From Symbiodinium natans (lineage: Eukaryota; Sar; Dinophyceae; Suessiales; Symbiodiniaceae): DNA of 60,000 nucleotides. The notes beneath the pieces were generated by a model that had not been told where the DNA came from, searched no databases, and was given only the letters and a program-made list of their open reading frames with translations. The position numbers and the translations under genes were made by a program. This document shows, piece by piece, positions 31,957 to 42,467 of the stretch. Location: the NCBI GenBank assembly GCA_905221605.1, contig CAJNDS010002173.1:188001-248000 (forward strand), given 5' to 3'. Every line of letters begins with the position of its first letter. Within the stretch, counting starts at the first letter, position 1.

Positions 31957-32544
31957 TTGACAGCTTCGGCTTGGGCTGGAGCTACGGGAAGCATGGCAAC
32001 ATATGGCAACTTCATCGGGGTTGTGCTACGATGGTGTAGGCAAAATATCGAAACATATGAAGGGGTCGTGTCATCAGATGATCAAGCGAAACCTGCTCTA
32101 CTTCGCCACACCGGCGGCGCAGCTTTTTTATTAGGGCGAACACCCTTGTTAGAAGCCCTCTTGACTTTGGCAATTTTCTGGCTTGGGTGCAAAAGACTTT
32201 TCGCCAACCTTAAACATGTTCCTCTAACTCTGCACCAGGCCTTTGATAAACGCAAGGAGGCCTCGACCACGAGCCCCAAACTCGGAAGCCACTTGAAATT
32301 TCAGCATTCTGGAATCGCTTTTCAAAACCACGAAGAAACCCTCGAGCTTACACCCCCAGCCCCCAGCACCACGGGCGCCGCTTCCTCAGCTCAGGTCATC
32401 GGCCCTGTCAAGGAGCCAAGTTATCTCAGAGTCGAACCGCTCATGACTCGTAGAAACCGCGGTCCCCAGAGTGCTACCCAGAGAAGTGCTTGCGGGGGGA
32501 TCCTCCTAAGAGTGCAATGGGACGAAAGGATTTGGAGGAGTTGA
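31957..32544 (+). CDS. 195-codon open frame, possible membrane-segment protein
   Basis: The longest plain frame in the middle region. It has one hydrophobic helix (LLEALLTLAIFWLGCKRLF) and polar flanks (NIETYEGVVSSDDQAKP, QAFDKRKEASTTSPKL). Codon bias is weak, so a chance frame cannot be excluded. Confidence 0.3.
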   Translation: MTASAWAGATGSMATYGNFIGVVLRWCRQNIETYEGVVSSDDQAKPALLRHTGGAAFLLGRTPLLEALLTLAIFWLGCKRLFANLKHVPLTLHQAFDKRKEASTTSPKLGSHLKFQHSGIAFQNHEETLELTPPAPSTTGAASSAQVIGPVKEPSYLRVEPLMTRRNRGPQSATQRSACGGILLRVQWDERIWRS

Positions 32545-33032
32545 AGCCTCCGAAGCTCTCTTTTTTTTTTGCCTTGATTGGTCATTCGGGTTAGGCCAGC
32601 CCTACAACAAAGGAGGAACAGAAATGGTATCAGTTAAAAACCCAGCAGATCTCAGTTCTCCATACAAGAGGTCCGAAGCCCTAACAAGCGCTTCCTTGGG
32701 GTGCTGGCCCAAACCCGTAAATCCCCGCAACCCCTGACTCTACACCCTGACCCTCTGAGCCTCCAAAGCTAGTTATGTCTTTTCATATTCAAGCCTCAAC
32801 TGGCCCTCAACCCCAAACACGTCTCTGACACCCTAAGCCCGAATTGAACCCCAAGCCCTGAACCCCAAGCCCTAAACGCTACACCCAAAACCCCAAACGC
32901 AAATCCCCCAAACACCAAGGACCCATTTCAACCAAAAAACAACATTCTAAATTCTAAATACACCGTCTATAATATAGAGGATCCTATTTGCTGTCAATAT
33001 CCCATATCCTCTCTCTTACGTGCGAAACCCAG
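32545..33032. other. no recognised gene
   Basis: Decayed telomere-like units between 32700 and 32930 and unique sequence. A pyrimidine-rich tract (CTCTCTCTTA) just before 33030 leads into the next island. Confidence 0.35.
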
Positions 33033-33143
33033 GCCTCGCTGTGGGCTTGGCTCGGCCGCCGCCCTCAGCCGGGCTGCCGACCGACCGCGGCGCCTCCCCG
33101 CGAGAGCAAAAAAAGGGCCGCAGGACCCCGGGGGACTGAACTG
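33033..33143 (+). CDS. exon-like island, basic/proline-rich
   Basis: Acceptor-like CTCTCTCTTACGTGCGAAACCCAG, then ASLWAWLGRRPQPGCRPTA and APPRESKKRAAGPRGTEL. Nearly all third positions G/C. A TTTAGGG/TTTAGACGG array starts right after it. The opposite strand is also G/C-rich and open. Confidence 0.4.
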
Positions 33144-33147
33144 TAGG

Positions 33148-33275
33148 GTTTAGACGGTTTAGGGTGTAGACGGTTTAGGGTTTAGACGGTTTAGGATTTA
33201 GGGTTTAGGGTTTTAGGGTTTTAGGGTTTAGGGTTTAGGGTTTAGGGGGCTTAGGGTTTAGGGTTTAGTTTAGTG
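33148..33275. repeat. telomere-like array with TTTAGACGG variants
   Basis: Alternating GTTTAGACGG and TTTAGGG units, then ordinary TTTAGGG units with slips. TTTAGACGG is a second nine-base derivative. Confidence 0.85.
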
Positions 33276-33776
33276 TTGGGTTTAGGATCTAGGGCTTCGG
33301 GCTTAGGGCCTCGAAGGCCCTAAGCACCCATCGGCTAAGGACGTTGTACCTTGGACCCCTGTGCTTGAACCTTTGGGTTTTGGGGAACCTTTTGAAGAAC
33401 TCCTCAGAGAATGTCGAGGGCCCATATTGGGAGCGTATTTGGGTACGAGTTTCGATCTGGATTAGGACCTCGACTCAAGACCCCTAGGTCAAGCAAGACC
33501 CTGAACTCCTTGAAGACCAGCCTTCAACGGGCTTATGGTCCTAATTACTACTTCCCCCCCAAGCCTTGACGCCTGCCGCCCCCCGAAAAGCCTCCCTAAG
33601 AACAAGAACCCTGAGATTCCCAGACCCTTTCACTACGGGAACATCCTTGCATCAAATACATATATATATATATATATACATATATGCCCCTATAGAATTT
33701 CAAGGACTGCCTCTTTTGATCCAGGGGCACCCGAAGCCCCATAGACCCAGAAACCCTACTGGGAGTCTTCTGGGAA

Positions 33777-33873
33777 GGAGAGGCGCTGCGGCCTCAGACC
33801 CTCCGAGCCCTCGGTGCCCTGCCGTCGCTCGCGGCCGGGACTCTCCTCGGCCATCCCGGGCTCGAAAGGGGCT
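33777..33873 (+). CDS. exon-like island, unknown protein
   Basis: Reads GEALRPQTLRALGALPSLAA then GTLLGHPGLERG with about 90 percent G/C third positions by eye, then TAA. Confidence 0.4.
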
Positions 33874-34100
33874 AACAGGGCTCAAAGGGCCCTGTAGGGT
33901 TGAGGGTCCAGGGCTTAGGGGAGGGGTTTAGGGTTTAGGGTTTAAGGGAGTTAAGGCTGGGGGAAGCTGGGATTTAGGGTTTAGAGCTTAGGGTTGTGTT
34001 CTAAGGGTACTTCTAGGTTGTGTTGTGGGCAGGGTGGCTGTATTGAACAGGCAAGAACAACGACAGGAATAGCACTGACGAGAACAAGCAAGATGGGCCT

Positions 34101-34137
34101 TCCTCCTCCTCCTCCTCCTCCTCCTCCTCCTCCTCCC
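34101..34137. repeat. (TCC)n microsatellite
   Basis: About twelve TCC units, directly followed by CCCTAAACCC. Confidence 0.95.
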
Positions 34138-34504
34138 CTAAACCCTATACCCTTAATCCCTAAATCGCGAACACTGAACCCCAAACCCTGCTCACCAACA
34201 AGGTGTGGGCATGGCACGGAACGGCCCCGGCGCGGCAGCCGCGCGGGCGCCCCGGCAGTGCGGCAGCGCCGGATGACTTGCAGGCCTCAGCCATCCGACC
34301 CAGCGCACCGAGTGACAGTCATATGAGGGCTGCTTGGGGTTTAGGGTTTCGGAGGGTCTCCTGTAGGGTTTGGGCAATGGTGGTTGAGCCTGACCCCCTG
34401 GCTAGCACAGTGTTTCTAAAACGTTTTGGGAGAGCATTTGGGTAGATGCTTCATGTTGTGGGGTTTGGACTTGTCCCTGCACAGGACAGGAAGTTTATGA
34501 GACA

Positions 34505-34592
34505 GAGCTAGACGCGCAATGCGGGCAAGCGGCGCACCACAACTGAGCCGGACCTTTGGGGAGGAGCAGCTGAAGACACTTTTCCAGCTTGC
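34505..34592 (-). CDS. exon-like island, Cys-rich end
   Basis: Reads KLEKCLQLLLPKGPAQLW then CAACPHCASSS. The C-A-A-C-P-H-C motif could bind metal. G/C-ending codons. Upstream on the plus strand, 34206-34326 (PARQPRGRPGSAAAPDDLQA) is another possible island. Confidence 0.4.
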
Positions 34593-35036
34593 CTAGCACC
34601 TACCCCTAAACCTTCTAAAACCACAAACCCTAAATCAGGGAGCCCCCTTCCCTCGGTCCCGTGTTTCGTTCCACCGAATTTCAATATTTTTCGTGGCGGG
34701 GCCTGGCTTTGGCTCTTCGCAGGCTCTTGCATCGCTCCCGCCTGAGCGTTGAGCCTGTTTTCGACACCCTACGTCACCCCAGATTCCACCCCCCCCCCCC
34801 CCTGCCCCCGCCGCAGCCCACGCCTAAGTACCCTAAACCCTACCGGTATCCGACATGTCAAATCTCGAAACCAAAGAGCGAGCTCGTGGTCTTCAGAGCG
34901 GATCGGTTCCGTGGCAGAAGGTCCCGCTCGTAGCCTTGGGGTCTGTAGGCAAGTTGAGGGTGAGAGAGTTCAGGGGCCCCAAAATCCGTCGAGCCCGCTA
35001 AAACTTTAGCGGCCTAGGGATGTGAGGGCAGTTCCA

Positions 35037-35261
35037 TCAACCCAGAAATCTCTGAATGTCCAACGAAGGGCTGTCAGATGTGGCCACCAGGTGCGTGGAG
35101 GCCAGCGGCAGGAACGCTCCTTCACAGGGCTGCACTGATCTTCCACACAAGCAGAAGTGGCGCTCTCCACAAAGAACAAGGAGAAACGAAGGGAACCAGG
35201 AAGTTACGGGCACGAGGTGGAGGTGGGCATCAGCACGCAGCATGAGACTAAACCCGAGCAT
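35037..35261 (-). CDS. possible exon, hydrophobic
   Basis: Reads LVPVTSWFPSFLLVLCGERH, FCLCGRSVQPCEGAFLPLA and THLVATSDSPSLDIQRFLG, then TGA. Codons fairly biased. Unknown function. Confidence 0.35.
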   Translation of the reverse strand: MLGFSLMLRADAHLHLVPVTSWFPSFLLVLCGERHFCLCGRSVQPCEGAFLPLASTHLVATSDSPSLDIQRFLG

Positions 35262-35401
35262 GACCCACGAGCCCGAAAGACCAACAGTGGCATCTCGACA
35301 TCGCTGTCGTGTCTAGCTTTTAGGCTGAGGGGTTATGCAAGCATGTGTAAGGTGCCTAATGCCCAAAATAAGAAGAACATAAAAAGACTCCAAGTGCTTT
35401 A

Positions 35402-35779
35402 GTGCCACAAGAAGAAAGCCCAAGTGCAGTGGACACCCCAAACTTCTGCGAAACCTCCGATGCTGAGAAGCCTGCAAGCGTGCTTCCTAAGCCCCGAGCA
35501 CACAGTACAGGAACCTCCACCACTGCAACTGCAAACCCGGCCCACAAGGGTTTCTCGGCATTGCCGCTCGAGGTTTGTCGGAACATAAGCGCTCCAAGTA
35601 ATTGGGTTCCGAAACAAAAAACCCGAAACCCTAAGGCCCATGAACCTCAAACAGTTCCGTTCTTGCAACGTTTCAGTAGAATCGAACTCCTTACAAACCA
35701 GCATCCCCCCAAACAAAGTGCATTTTTGTTAAGAACCGTCGCCATGTACCATAGGGGCTTTATAATCAATAATGATTAG
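35402..35779 (+). CDS. 125-codon open frame, doubtful
   Basis: Reads SAVDTPNFCETSDAEKPASV and a Thr/Ala/Pro-rich stretch, then LQRFSRIELLTNQHPPKQSA. Disordered-looking. The minus strand is also open. No family match. Confidence 0.27.
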   Translation: MPQEESPSAVDTPNFCETSDAEKPASVLPKPRAHSTGTSTTATANPAHKGFSALPLEVCRNISAPSNWVPKQKTRNPKAHEPQTVPFLQRFSRIELLTNQHPPKQSAFLLRTVAMYHRGFIINND

Positions 35780-36289
35780 AATCGGGTTTTTTGGGGGTGA
35801 CTATAGTATGATTAGAAAGGACCCGAAAAGGAAACGATGCTAAAAACCGCCACTCCAAGGCGCCGCCAAACTTCGCGCTCAGTCGCTCCGCGCGGCCACC
35901 CATCGGCGCCCAGAGTCTGGCGCGAACCTCCACGACTCCTGCCACGCCCGTATATGGGGATACTCGCACGACATGTGTAATCTATAATCTATACACCTTG
36001 CAGGAAAAATATAAACATCGCTGAAAACTGGCGTGTTGAGGCATGTAAGAGCCGGAAGTGCTGTAAATACCACATTACAGAACCCGGTCAGCCAAGTACA
36101 GCGATATTTATGCTGTCATAAGCAAGCATAGTTATGACGAATACGAGAATGAACGGTAGGGCTTTCAATCGATCTCAAGCACAGCAAGCAACATACAGCC
36201 ACAGATGCAAGAAGAGCAGGACATGTGTAAAGGCTAGGTGCGGCTGGGTCTTGGGGGAGGGGGGGGAGGGGTGGGTGACCACATATGTG

Positions 36290-36700
36290 TACAAATATAT
36301 ATATATATACATATATATATACATATTTTAATATTTACACATATAAACATATGTATATATTTGGGGACCCTAATTTTAAGTTGGTGTGATCAAACGGAAG
36401 ACCCTGTAGACCATGTTGTTGGTAGCCACACATCTGGAAAACAACTTCCTAATAAGTAAGTAGGGAACTAGAAAGCTCATGTATCCTACGTAACCCTTTA
36501 AGGGCTCATGTGGGGTACCTACTTTAGACAGTGAGTAAAGTGCTTAGACTAGGTTAGTAAGTGGATCCATATATATATATATATACATATGTATATATAC
36601 ATATCTCTCTCTCTCTCTCTTTATATCTATTTTTTTGTTTATTTATATTTTCTTGTTTATTTATTTATTTGTCTCTCTCTCTACCAATTTTCGTAACATG
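36290..36700. repeat. cluster of (TA)n, (CT)n and TTTA-rich microsatellites
   Basis: (TA)n at 36295-36360 and 36570-36604, (CT)n at 36605-36620 and again near 36673, with TTTATTTA between. No gene. Confidence 0.85.
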
Positions 36701-36871
36701 TCGTAGGCCTGTTTGACTCTAGAGACCCTTCTCTGAGCCCTTCATTCCACACGGTCCTGGCCGGCGAGGCAAATCCACGAAGGTGTACCCTGCGGATGCG
36801 AGTGCAACTTCAGCTTCCGCGCGGTTAACTTTTACTCCTTTCTTTGGGGGGGGGGGGTGGAGGGAGGGAGC

Positions 36872-36957
36872 TTAGGGCTTCGGGTTCTTCAAACATTTTG
36901 AGACGTCGGACCTGGTCATCAAGGTTCAGTTCGGCACTTGCCATCAAACAACCCTGC
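36872..36957 (-). CDS. exon-like island, unknown protein
   Basis: After ACTCGGCAG, reads CLMASAELNLDDQVRRLKMF then EEPEALS. A charged, helical and clearly protein-like sequence. A poly(G) run (poly(C) in sense) lies just beyond its 3' end. Confidence 0.5.
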
Positions 36958-37284
36958 CGAGTGCGGCATGCGGAGCAACAAACACCCGAAACCAAATCCT
37001 CAACCCTGACTTCTGAAGCCCAACTCCTGAAGTAGCGATAAGCACAGAAGCCCAACGTGTCACCTCACTGTTTCCGAGCCGTGAAACCCTTTGTTGCAGC
37101 TGCTTCCGCCCTAAACGCCAGAAGCCTTGAACACCCCGGAGCCGCAAAGCCCTGAAACCAACCCACGAAGTCCCGATAAACCCCCCAAAAGCCCCAGAAG
37201 CACCCTCCAAGAAGTGCCGCTCCCAGGCGTCCACACGCAGGACCTGCATCACCAGCCCTCAGCCGAGCCGGGTGGAGGCCGTGC

Positions 37285-37524
37285 TTGCCCGGGGCGGCTT
37301 GGGGGGGAGATTTGTGGGTTTCTTGGACTCAGGCCTTGCCGGACAGACCGAAGCAGCTCAGCAAGCTCCACAGGAAGTTGGGGGGGATCTTTGTGTCTTC
37401 CCTCTCTCCCTGGAAGGGGCAGAAGCGCCTCGAAGCACTCAATGGATCATCCAACCTCACCCTCCCGAAGACCACCACGTTCTGGGAGGATGAACTCCTC
37501 ACTAAATACACCTCTGATAGTTAG
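37285..37524 (+). CDS. exon-like island, unknown protein
   Basis: Best part is 37334-37520: PDRPKQLSKLHRKLGGIFVS, SLSPWKGQKRLEALNGSSN and LTLPKTTTFWEDELLTKYTS. Just upstream, 37262-37325 reads PSRVEAVLARGGLGGRFVGF in another frame, and 37255-37202 on the minus strand reads MMQVLRVDAWERHFLEG. Confidence 0.45.
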   Translation: MPGAAWGGDLWVSWTQALPDRPKQLSKLHRKLGGIFVSSLSPWKGQKRLEALNGSSNLTLPKTTTFWEDELLTKYTSDS

Positions 37525-37602
37525 GCCACAGGTGCTGGGCGGCACGGGGTCGGCTGGCGGGGGCGGCTCGACCTTTCTCGCTCCCAAGAGAAGGCACTGG
37601 GC

Positions 37603-37706
37603 TTTAGGGTTTAGGGTTTAGGGTTTAGGGTTTAGGGTTTAGGGTTTAGGGTTTAGGGTTTAGGGTTTAGGGCTTAGGGCTTAGGGTTTAGGGTTTAGGG
37701 TTTAGG
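37603..37706. repeat. interstitial telomere-like array (TTTAGGG)n
   Basis: Ten perfect TTTAGGG units, two CTTAGGG units, then about three more TTTAGGG. Coding islands lie on both sides, so it may be an intron. Confidence 0.95.
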
Positions 37707-37862
37707 ACACTTCAGGGAGATTCTCCGGGAGTCTCTCAGGGCGGCTTTTCTGGCGCTCGATCGGCACTCTGCGAGCTGGGCGAGCTCCAGAACCATATGG
37801 GATACCCTGCAGGATTCTCGGGGCGGGCACTCCAGTGACACTCTAGCATGGAGACCCTCGGC
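37703..37862. CDS. coding island open on both strands
   Basis: Plus, after GACACTTCAG: REILRESLRAAFLALDRHSA, SWASSRTIWDTLQDSRGG. Minus: SHMVLELAQLAECRSSARKA, ALRDSRRISLK. Both are biased to G/C-ending codons, and one must be a shadow. Confidence 0.4.
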
Positions 37863-37887
37863 CCCCCCCCCCCCCCCCCCCATTCAG

Positions 37888-37975
37888 GCTTCGGAAGGTG
37901 GGCTCTGTGCTGTCTGTGCGGCCTGCCGTTGCTCGAGGTGCAGCTCGATGGGTTGGTTGAACACCTGGGGCTGTA
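37888..37975 (+). CDS. exon-like island behind a poly(C)-ATTCAG acceptor
   Basis: A run of about 18-19 C (37863-37880) followed by ATTCAG leads into FGRWALCCLCGLPLLEVQL and DGLVEHLGL, with nearly all third positions G/C. Unknown function. Confidence 0.5.
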
Positions 37976-38271
37976 GAAGGCTTGCCCAGCCCTGGATCCT
38001 TCGAAGGCTGCTTCTGAGAGTTAATGTGGTGAAGGTGGCTTTTTGTCACGCGTTCCTCCTGTTTCGTACGCCATTTGGGCAGGTATCTGAATCATCGTCC
38101 CTTCTGGGTACCCTCATCCAATTTAACGAGCTTGCCCATGTGGCTGTCTTCGGCTTCCTCCTTTCGTCCCTGGATAGCTGAGAAAAATCACCCACGGGTT
38201 TATTTAGGGTTGTAGAAGGTTATAAGATGCTATATAGGGTTGGGAAAGGCTTTATGGAGCTGTATGGGGCT

Positions 38272-38566
38272 TGGGGCCCATAGCAGCTAATGGTTCCAAA
38301 TCGACTCCAGCGAAGGGCTTCGGAAATGGCAGGACATCTATCTCGACACGTGTTTGCGAAATGCCTATTGCCTCCACAACATCCACGAATAAGCCCGGAG
38401 GCCAACGCGGCCACCTCCCCCAAAACATCCCCACGGTGCTCCCAGGCGCATAGGCACGCTTCGCGGTGAAAGCGCCCGAAAGTGAAGCGCACTGGGTGCC
38501 TCGGCTCATTGACCGGAGCTTCCGGAGCCAGACCAATGTCAAGGTCATCCTGGACCTCCGTGCGGC
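38272..38566 (-). CDS. 295-bp coding region with a +1 frame change
   Basis: After GTGTTCAG the frame reads TEVQDDLDIGLAPEAPVNEP, RHPVRFTFGRFHREACLCAW and EHRGDVLGEVAALAS. Near 38400 the good frame switches by +1 to LFVDVVEAIGISQTRVEIDV and LPFPKPFAGVDLEPLAAMG. Either a one-base indel has broken the exon or a very short intron lies there. 'VVEAIGISQTRVEIDVL' has the look of a SEA-like or similar alpha/beta module, but I do not assign it. Confidence 0.5.
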
Positions 38567-38756
38567 CTGAACACCCAGAATCCTGCACCCCCAACCCAAG
38601 AACCCTCAACAAGGTTAAACCCAAAACCCTGGACCCCAAGTCCCAAAGCCCCAAATACCCCGAATGCCCTAACTACCCTACATACCCCTAAAGACCCCAA
38701 ATACCCGGAACACCCAGAAAGAAGCCCTAAGTCCAGATGGGCTGCACATGCGCTCG

Positions 38757-39060
38757 CCGGACCAAGGGGCAGCCTCGAAGTTGGACGGGACCTCTCACAG
38801 AAGAGGCGCTTTTAGGGGCCTTTTCAGGATGCTTCGTGGGGGGGGGGGGGGGGGGGGACGTTTACGGGGCTTCGGGCTTCTTTGTGGAGGGTGGCCCTGT
38901 CGCCCCGCATGTCTATGGAGAGCATTTAAGCCAAGAACCAGGGTAGAGCCCTTGGACCTGATGCCCAAAAACCCGAAAACCCTAAACCCCTCGACGCCCT
39001 TGCAGGGTGACCGACTGGCCCTTGACTGCTTTCGAGTTGATGGAGGGCTTGTTGAAGGTT
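38757..39060 (+). CDS. small exon-like islands around a poly(G) run
   Basis: 38757-38836 reads KGQPRSWTGPLTEEALLGAF. 39005-39060, after TTGCAG, reads GDRLALDCFRVDGGLVEG. Between them are a G run of about 20 (38838-38857) and decayed telomere-like sequence. Confidence 0.3.
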
Positions 39061-39511
39061 TAGGGCACTAGCTTTGGCAGCTGAAGCCCCAAACCTTGAA
39101 CCGCTAAACCACGAACCCTGAACCGTATTCCATGACCTTTAAACCCTAAACGCCACAATGCTCATCCCCGAAATCTAAACCTACTTCCGAAACCTTGCTT
39201 GAGGGGTCACCATCTCCCAGCCTCCCAGGGCGCAGGGGGCAGCACCTGCAAGGGGAGAAAGACGGGGGAGTTGGTGGTTTTGGGGGTTTGGGGCTCAGGG
39301 TTCTCTAAACCCTAGCACCCGTAAACTTTGGGGTTTGTAGGGTTTTAGGGCTCAAGGGCTGAGGGCTGAAGGTTTAGGGTTTGGGCAGCGGAGGTCCAGC
39401 TTTGGAGCCTTGCAGAGGGCTTCCCTCCTTGCGTTCAGGGCCCTTGGGCCGCAGACTCTTTTTTGTGATTTGAAGCCTCAGGCCACAAACCCTGAATCCG
39501 TGAATACCTGC

Positions 39512-39567
39512 GACCCCTTAAACCCCTTAAACCCCTCAAACCCCTCAAACCCCTCAAACCCCTTAAT
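39512..39567. repeat. 9-bp telomere-derived array AACCCCTTA/AACCCCTCA
   Basis: About six units of a nine-base repeat that is CCCTAAA with two extra bases, a different derivative from those at 3297-3541. Surrounding 39070-40100 is telomere-like debris and unique sequence. A short island 39386-39455 (AEVQLWSLAEGFPPCVQGPW) is the only coding hint. Confidence 0.8.
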
Positions 39568-40100
39568 GCCTGCCACTCCCGATGTGCAGGAAGGGAGACC
39601 TCACCTTAGCGATGTCTGCAGGTTCGGGCCCTTTTCTATGGGGTTTCCCTGATTGCAGAAGTATCTGGTACAACCTGAACCCTGAACCACTATGCCCGAA
39701 ACGCTCTCCAGGCTTGCGGTACAAAGGCCTGTTTCAGCTTCTCTGTTTCTAGCCGAGGCTACAAGCAATAGAGGCCATCTCTGAACCCACAAACCTGCGC
39801 AGCTGTTGCCTCAACATCTCGGGCTGTGCATGTTTAGAGAAAAGGAAGCAGACAAGAGAGGACCCTGTGGCAACTTGATGCTGGTTTGGGGTTTAAGGCC
39901 TGGGATTTGGGGCTTAGAATTCAGAGTTTAATGCACGTCAAGCCTCACGTCGCGTAGTAGTATGGCCGCCAGATCACATTGGCAAGGGAGATCGGCGTCG
40001 AAAACCTGTGTACATGCGGTGTAAAGAAAGCTGCAGGGACGAACCGAAGCCCGAATCCTGGAATTCCTAAACCTTCCAGCTAAACCTGTATCGCTACACA

Positions 40101-40209
40101 TCAATCCCGAAGTTCATCCGATATCCTGAATTCAACCTGCCTGAAGAGGGCGGCGGCTTCCCAGCAGCTCGGAGACTCAGCAGGGCCATCTGGCTCGAAG
40201 GAAACAATC
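40101..40209 (-). CDS. exon-like island, unknown protein
   Basis: After CAACCTACCCAG, reads IVSFEPDGPAESPSCWEAAA then LFRQVEFRISDELRD, TGA. Strong protein character. It could be a C-terminal exon. Confidence 0.5.
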
Positions 40210-40321
40210 CTGGGTAGGTTGAGAGGACTCTTCGGACTTCCGGATTAGGGTACAGGGTTAGAGTTCTCCGGTTCGGGAACAAGATTTAGGTTTACGCGTT
40301 CAGGCGATCTAGGCGTCGAGA

Positions 40322-40744
40322 GTGTTCGATACCGTCGAAGCTACAAAGCAGTTACTGCAAACACTACAAACTTTCACGGATTGGCCATGCGTGCCGGTGT
40401 CAACAGTGCTGGGGCTATCCTACGGCTATTCAAGAACAAACAAGTACCATGGTCATGGCATCTACCTTCCTGCCTATCACTTCGAACTCCACACTTGCGC
40501 TGGTTCTCTCCAACATGTCGTCTAGCTGTTCTGTTTCAGGATGCCTTTTCGCATTGGGAGCACGCAACAAAGCAGAAACCAGAAGCCTGAGCCACCAAGA
40601 GGAATGAAAAAGTCAGAGTCTGCTGCCCAGGCGCTCACCGAAGTAAGAATACCTCGGGTTGTAGAGCGCATCAAGCTATGTGAATTGGGGCTTAAGGCAG
40701 TGGGCTTGAACCTGCACACGAGCTTCAAGAAATCAATGGTTTAG
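40322..40744 (+). CDS. long frame broken by one TAG, possible pseudo-exon
   Basis: One frame is open from 40322 to 40744 except for a single TAG at 40523. It reads FDTVEATKQLLQTLQTFTDW .. YGYSRTNKYHGHGIYLPAY, stop, then SESAAQALTEVRIPRVVERI and KLCELGLKAVGLNLHTSF. Codon bias is weak. Confidence 0.3.
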
Positions 40745-41251
40745 GGTGTGGGTTTCCGATGGGATCTCGACGGATTAAACTTCACGATCCGGCATTCACC
40801 TGTTTGCATGTCGGTTGGTAATTATTGATTACATGCTTGGTGCCACTTGGCCGGAAGGAAAGCTGATGGTTGCTTGATACTGCGGTCGCAGATGTGCGAA
40901 TACGAGGTCAATAAAGGCACAGGGTTTGCGAATGCATGGTTCAGGGTTCAACTTTTGGGGGAGGCTCTTCAGCTTCTAAGGGCTTAGGGCTTCGGCCAGA
41001 AGTCCCCAAGCCACGGAGACCCAGGGCCTGTAATTGAGGTTAATATTCCCAACCCTGAGCCCTGAGGAACCCGAATGCAACCTCCAAAGGTACATAAACC
41101 CTAACCCTAAAACCCTAAACCCGATGACCATCAACCCTCTACCCCACAATCCCGATACCAACTCATGCCTTTTTTTGGGCAACAAAGCCTTGACTGCGAG
41201 TAACAAACAAACGCTGACATTTTAAAAAAACATTAAAGCAATGATTATTAT

Positions 41252-41254
<3 letters not shown>

Positions 41255-41297
<43 letters not shown>
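41255..41297. repeat. (GA)n microsatellite
   Basis: About 20 GA units, read as (CT)n or (Ser-Leu)n on the minus strand. Confidence 0.95.
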
Positions 41298-41302
<5 letters not shown>

Positions 41303-41386
41303 TGATGCCGAACCCAGGGACTGCGCCAGGGCCTCCGAGCTCAGGGGCTCGAGGAGGCCAGACTCTGCCAGGGCCCGGCGCGCCAT
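41298..41386 (-). CDS. exon-like island with possible start codon
   Basis: CCCGCCATGG context, then MARRALAESGLLEPLSSEAL, AQSLGSASARS, running straight into the (CT)n tract as Ser-Leu repeats. Codons almost all G/C-ending. The plus strand (ADAEPRDCARASELRGSRRP) is also open. Upstream in minus sense is the 13-unit telomere-like array. Confidence 0.45.
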
Positions 41387-41413
41387 GGCGGGGGGCCCCA
41401 GCAGGCGGGGGGG

Positions 41414-41504
41414 TTTAGGGTTTAGGGTTTAGGGTTTAGGGTTTAGGGTTTAGGGTTTAGGGTTTAGGGTTTAGGGTTTAGGGTTTAGGGTTTAGGGTTT
41501 AGGG
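41414..41504. repeat. interstitial telomere-like array (TTTAGGG)13
   Basis: Thirteen perfect units, the longest perfect array in the window, followed by decayed units to about 41545. Confidence 0.95.
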
Positions 41505-42414
41505 CTTGTAAGGGTCTGAGGGGCTTGTAGGGGTTTAAAGGGGTTTGCAGGGGTTTATGGGGGTCATTTGGTCTATGGAGCTTGTGGGGCCATATTCTAG
41601 GTTTTAAAATCAGCCTTATAGTAGGGCTTACAACGAATTCATAATCGGGTTTTATGGGTTGAGGACTCAAACGTCTTCTGGGGGGCTTAGGGTTGGTGTA
41701 TGGTGTTGGAGTCTGCAGGTAAACGGTCCAGGGTTGAGGCATTTAAGCCTCGAAGCCTCCAAGGCGCGAAGGGGGGTTGGCAAGTTGGGTCTCGTGACTT
41801 CGGATCGCGCTGAAAATCCCGCGCCTTAAGCACCGAAAGCATCACCTCACTCCTGTAACCCCCAAGTCCTCTCTGACTCTAACTGCAACAATCCATGAAG
41901 CTTGCAGCAAGTCGGGGGTGTATCGATATTCCGAGCCCCGTTGATGGGTCTTCCTTCTCAAATATTACTTGCAGTCTTCAACTGAGACTTCGCAACCCCA
42001 TGTTTACACACATGGACGATGACAATCATACTGATGGGTGCTGGGAAATACGAAAGGGAGGGGGGCCATCTCCTCGCTGCCTACTCCCCTGCCCCACTAA
42101 GCCGCCAATCCCCCTTTCTCGCCTAAACCCCTCACCCCCGAAACCCCTAATCCCTAAACCCCCCAAACCCCCCCAATCCCTAACCCTAAACCCTACACCC
42201 GAACTCCAATCGCATGCCCAAAGCCCAAATTCCTGAACCCCCAAGCCCCCCTAACCCGAAAGCCCCGGAACTCCCCAAGGCGCCTCTCTCAGTCGGCTGC
42301 GGTTGGCCTGTCAGGGCCGGGCTCGGACTCTGGAAGGTTGAGGGCCACCAAAGGCTTGGAAGAGGGTCTAGGGACCGAGAAGGGTTTGTATAAGGCGTTC
42401 GTGTGTATAAAATT

Positions 42415-42432
42415 GTATATGTATACGCATGC

Positions 42433-42467
<35 letters not shown>

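Noticed and set aside
34845-34940. Possible RCC1-like half on plus strand (GLQSGSVPWQ)
   Set aside because: Only a few residues agree and neighbouring sequence does not extend the unit.
41485-41742. 85-codon minus frame of NPYKPL repeats
   Set aside because: Translation of decayed telomere-like units.
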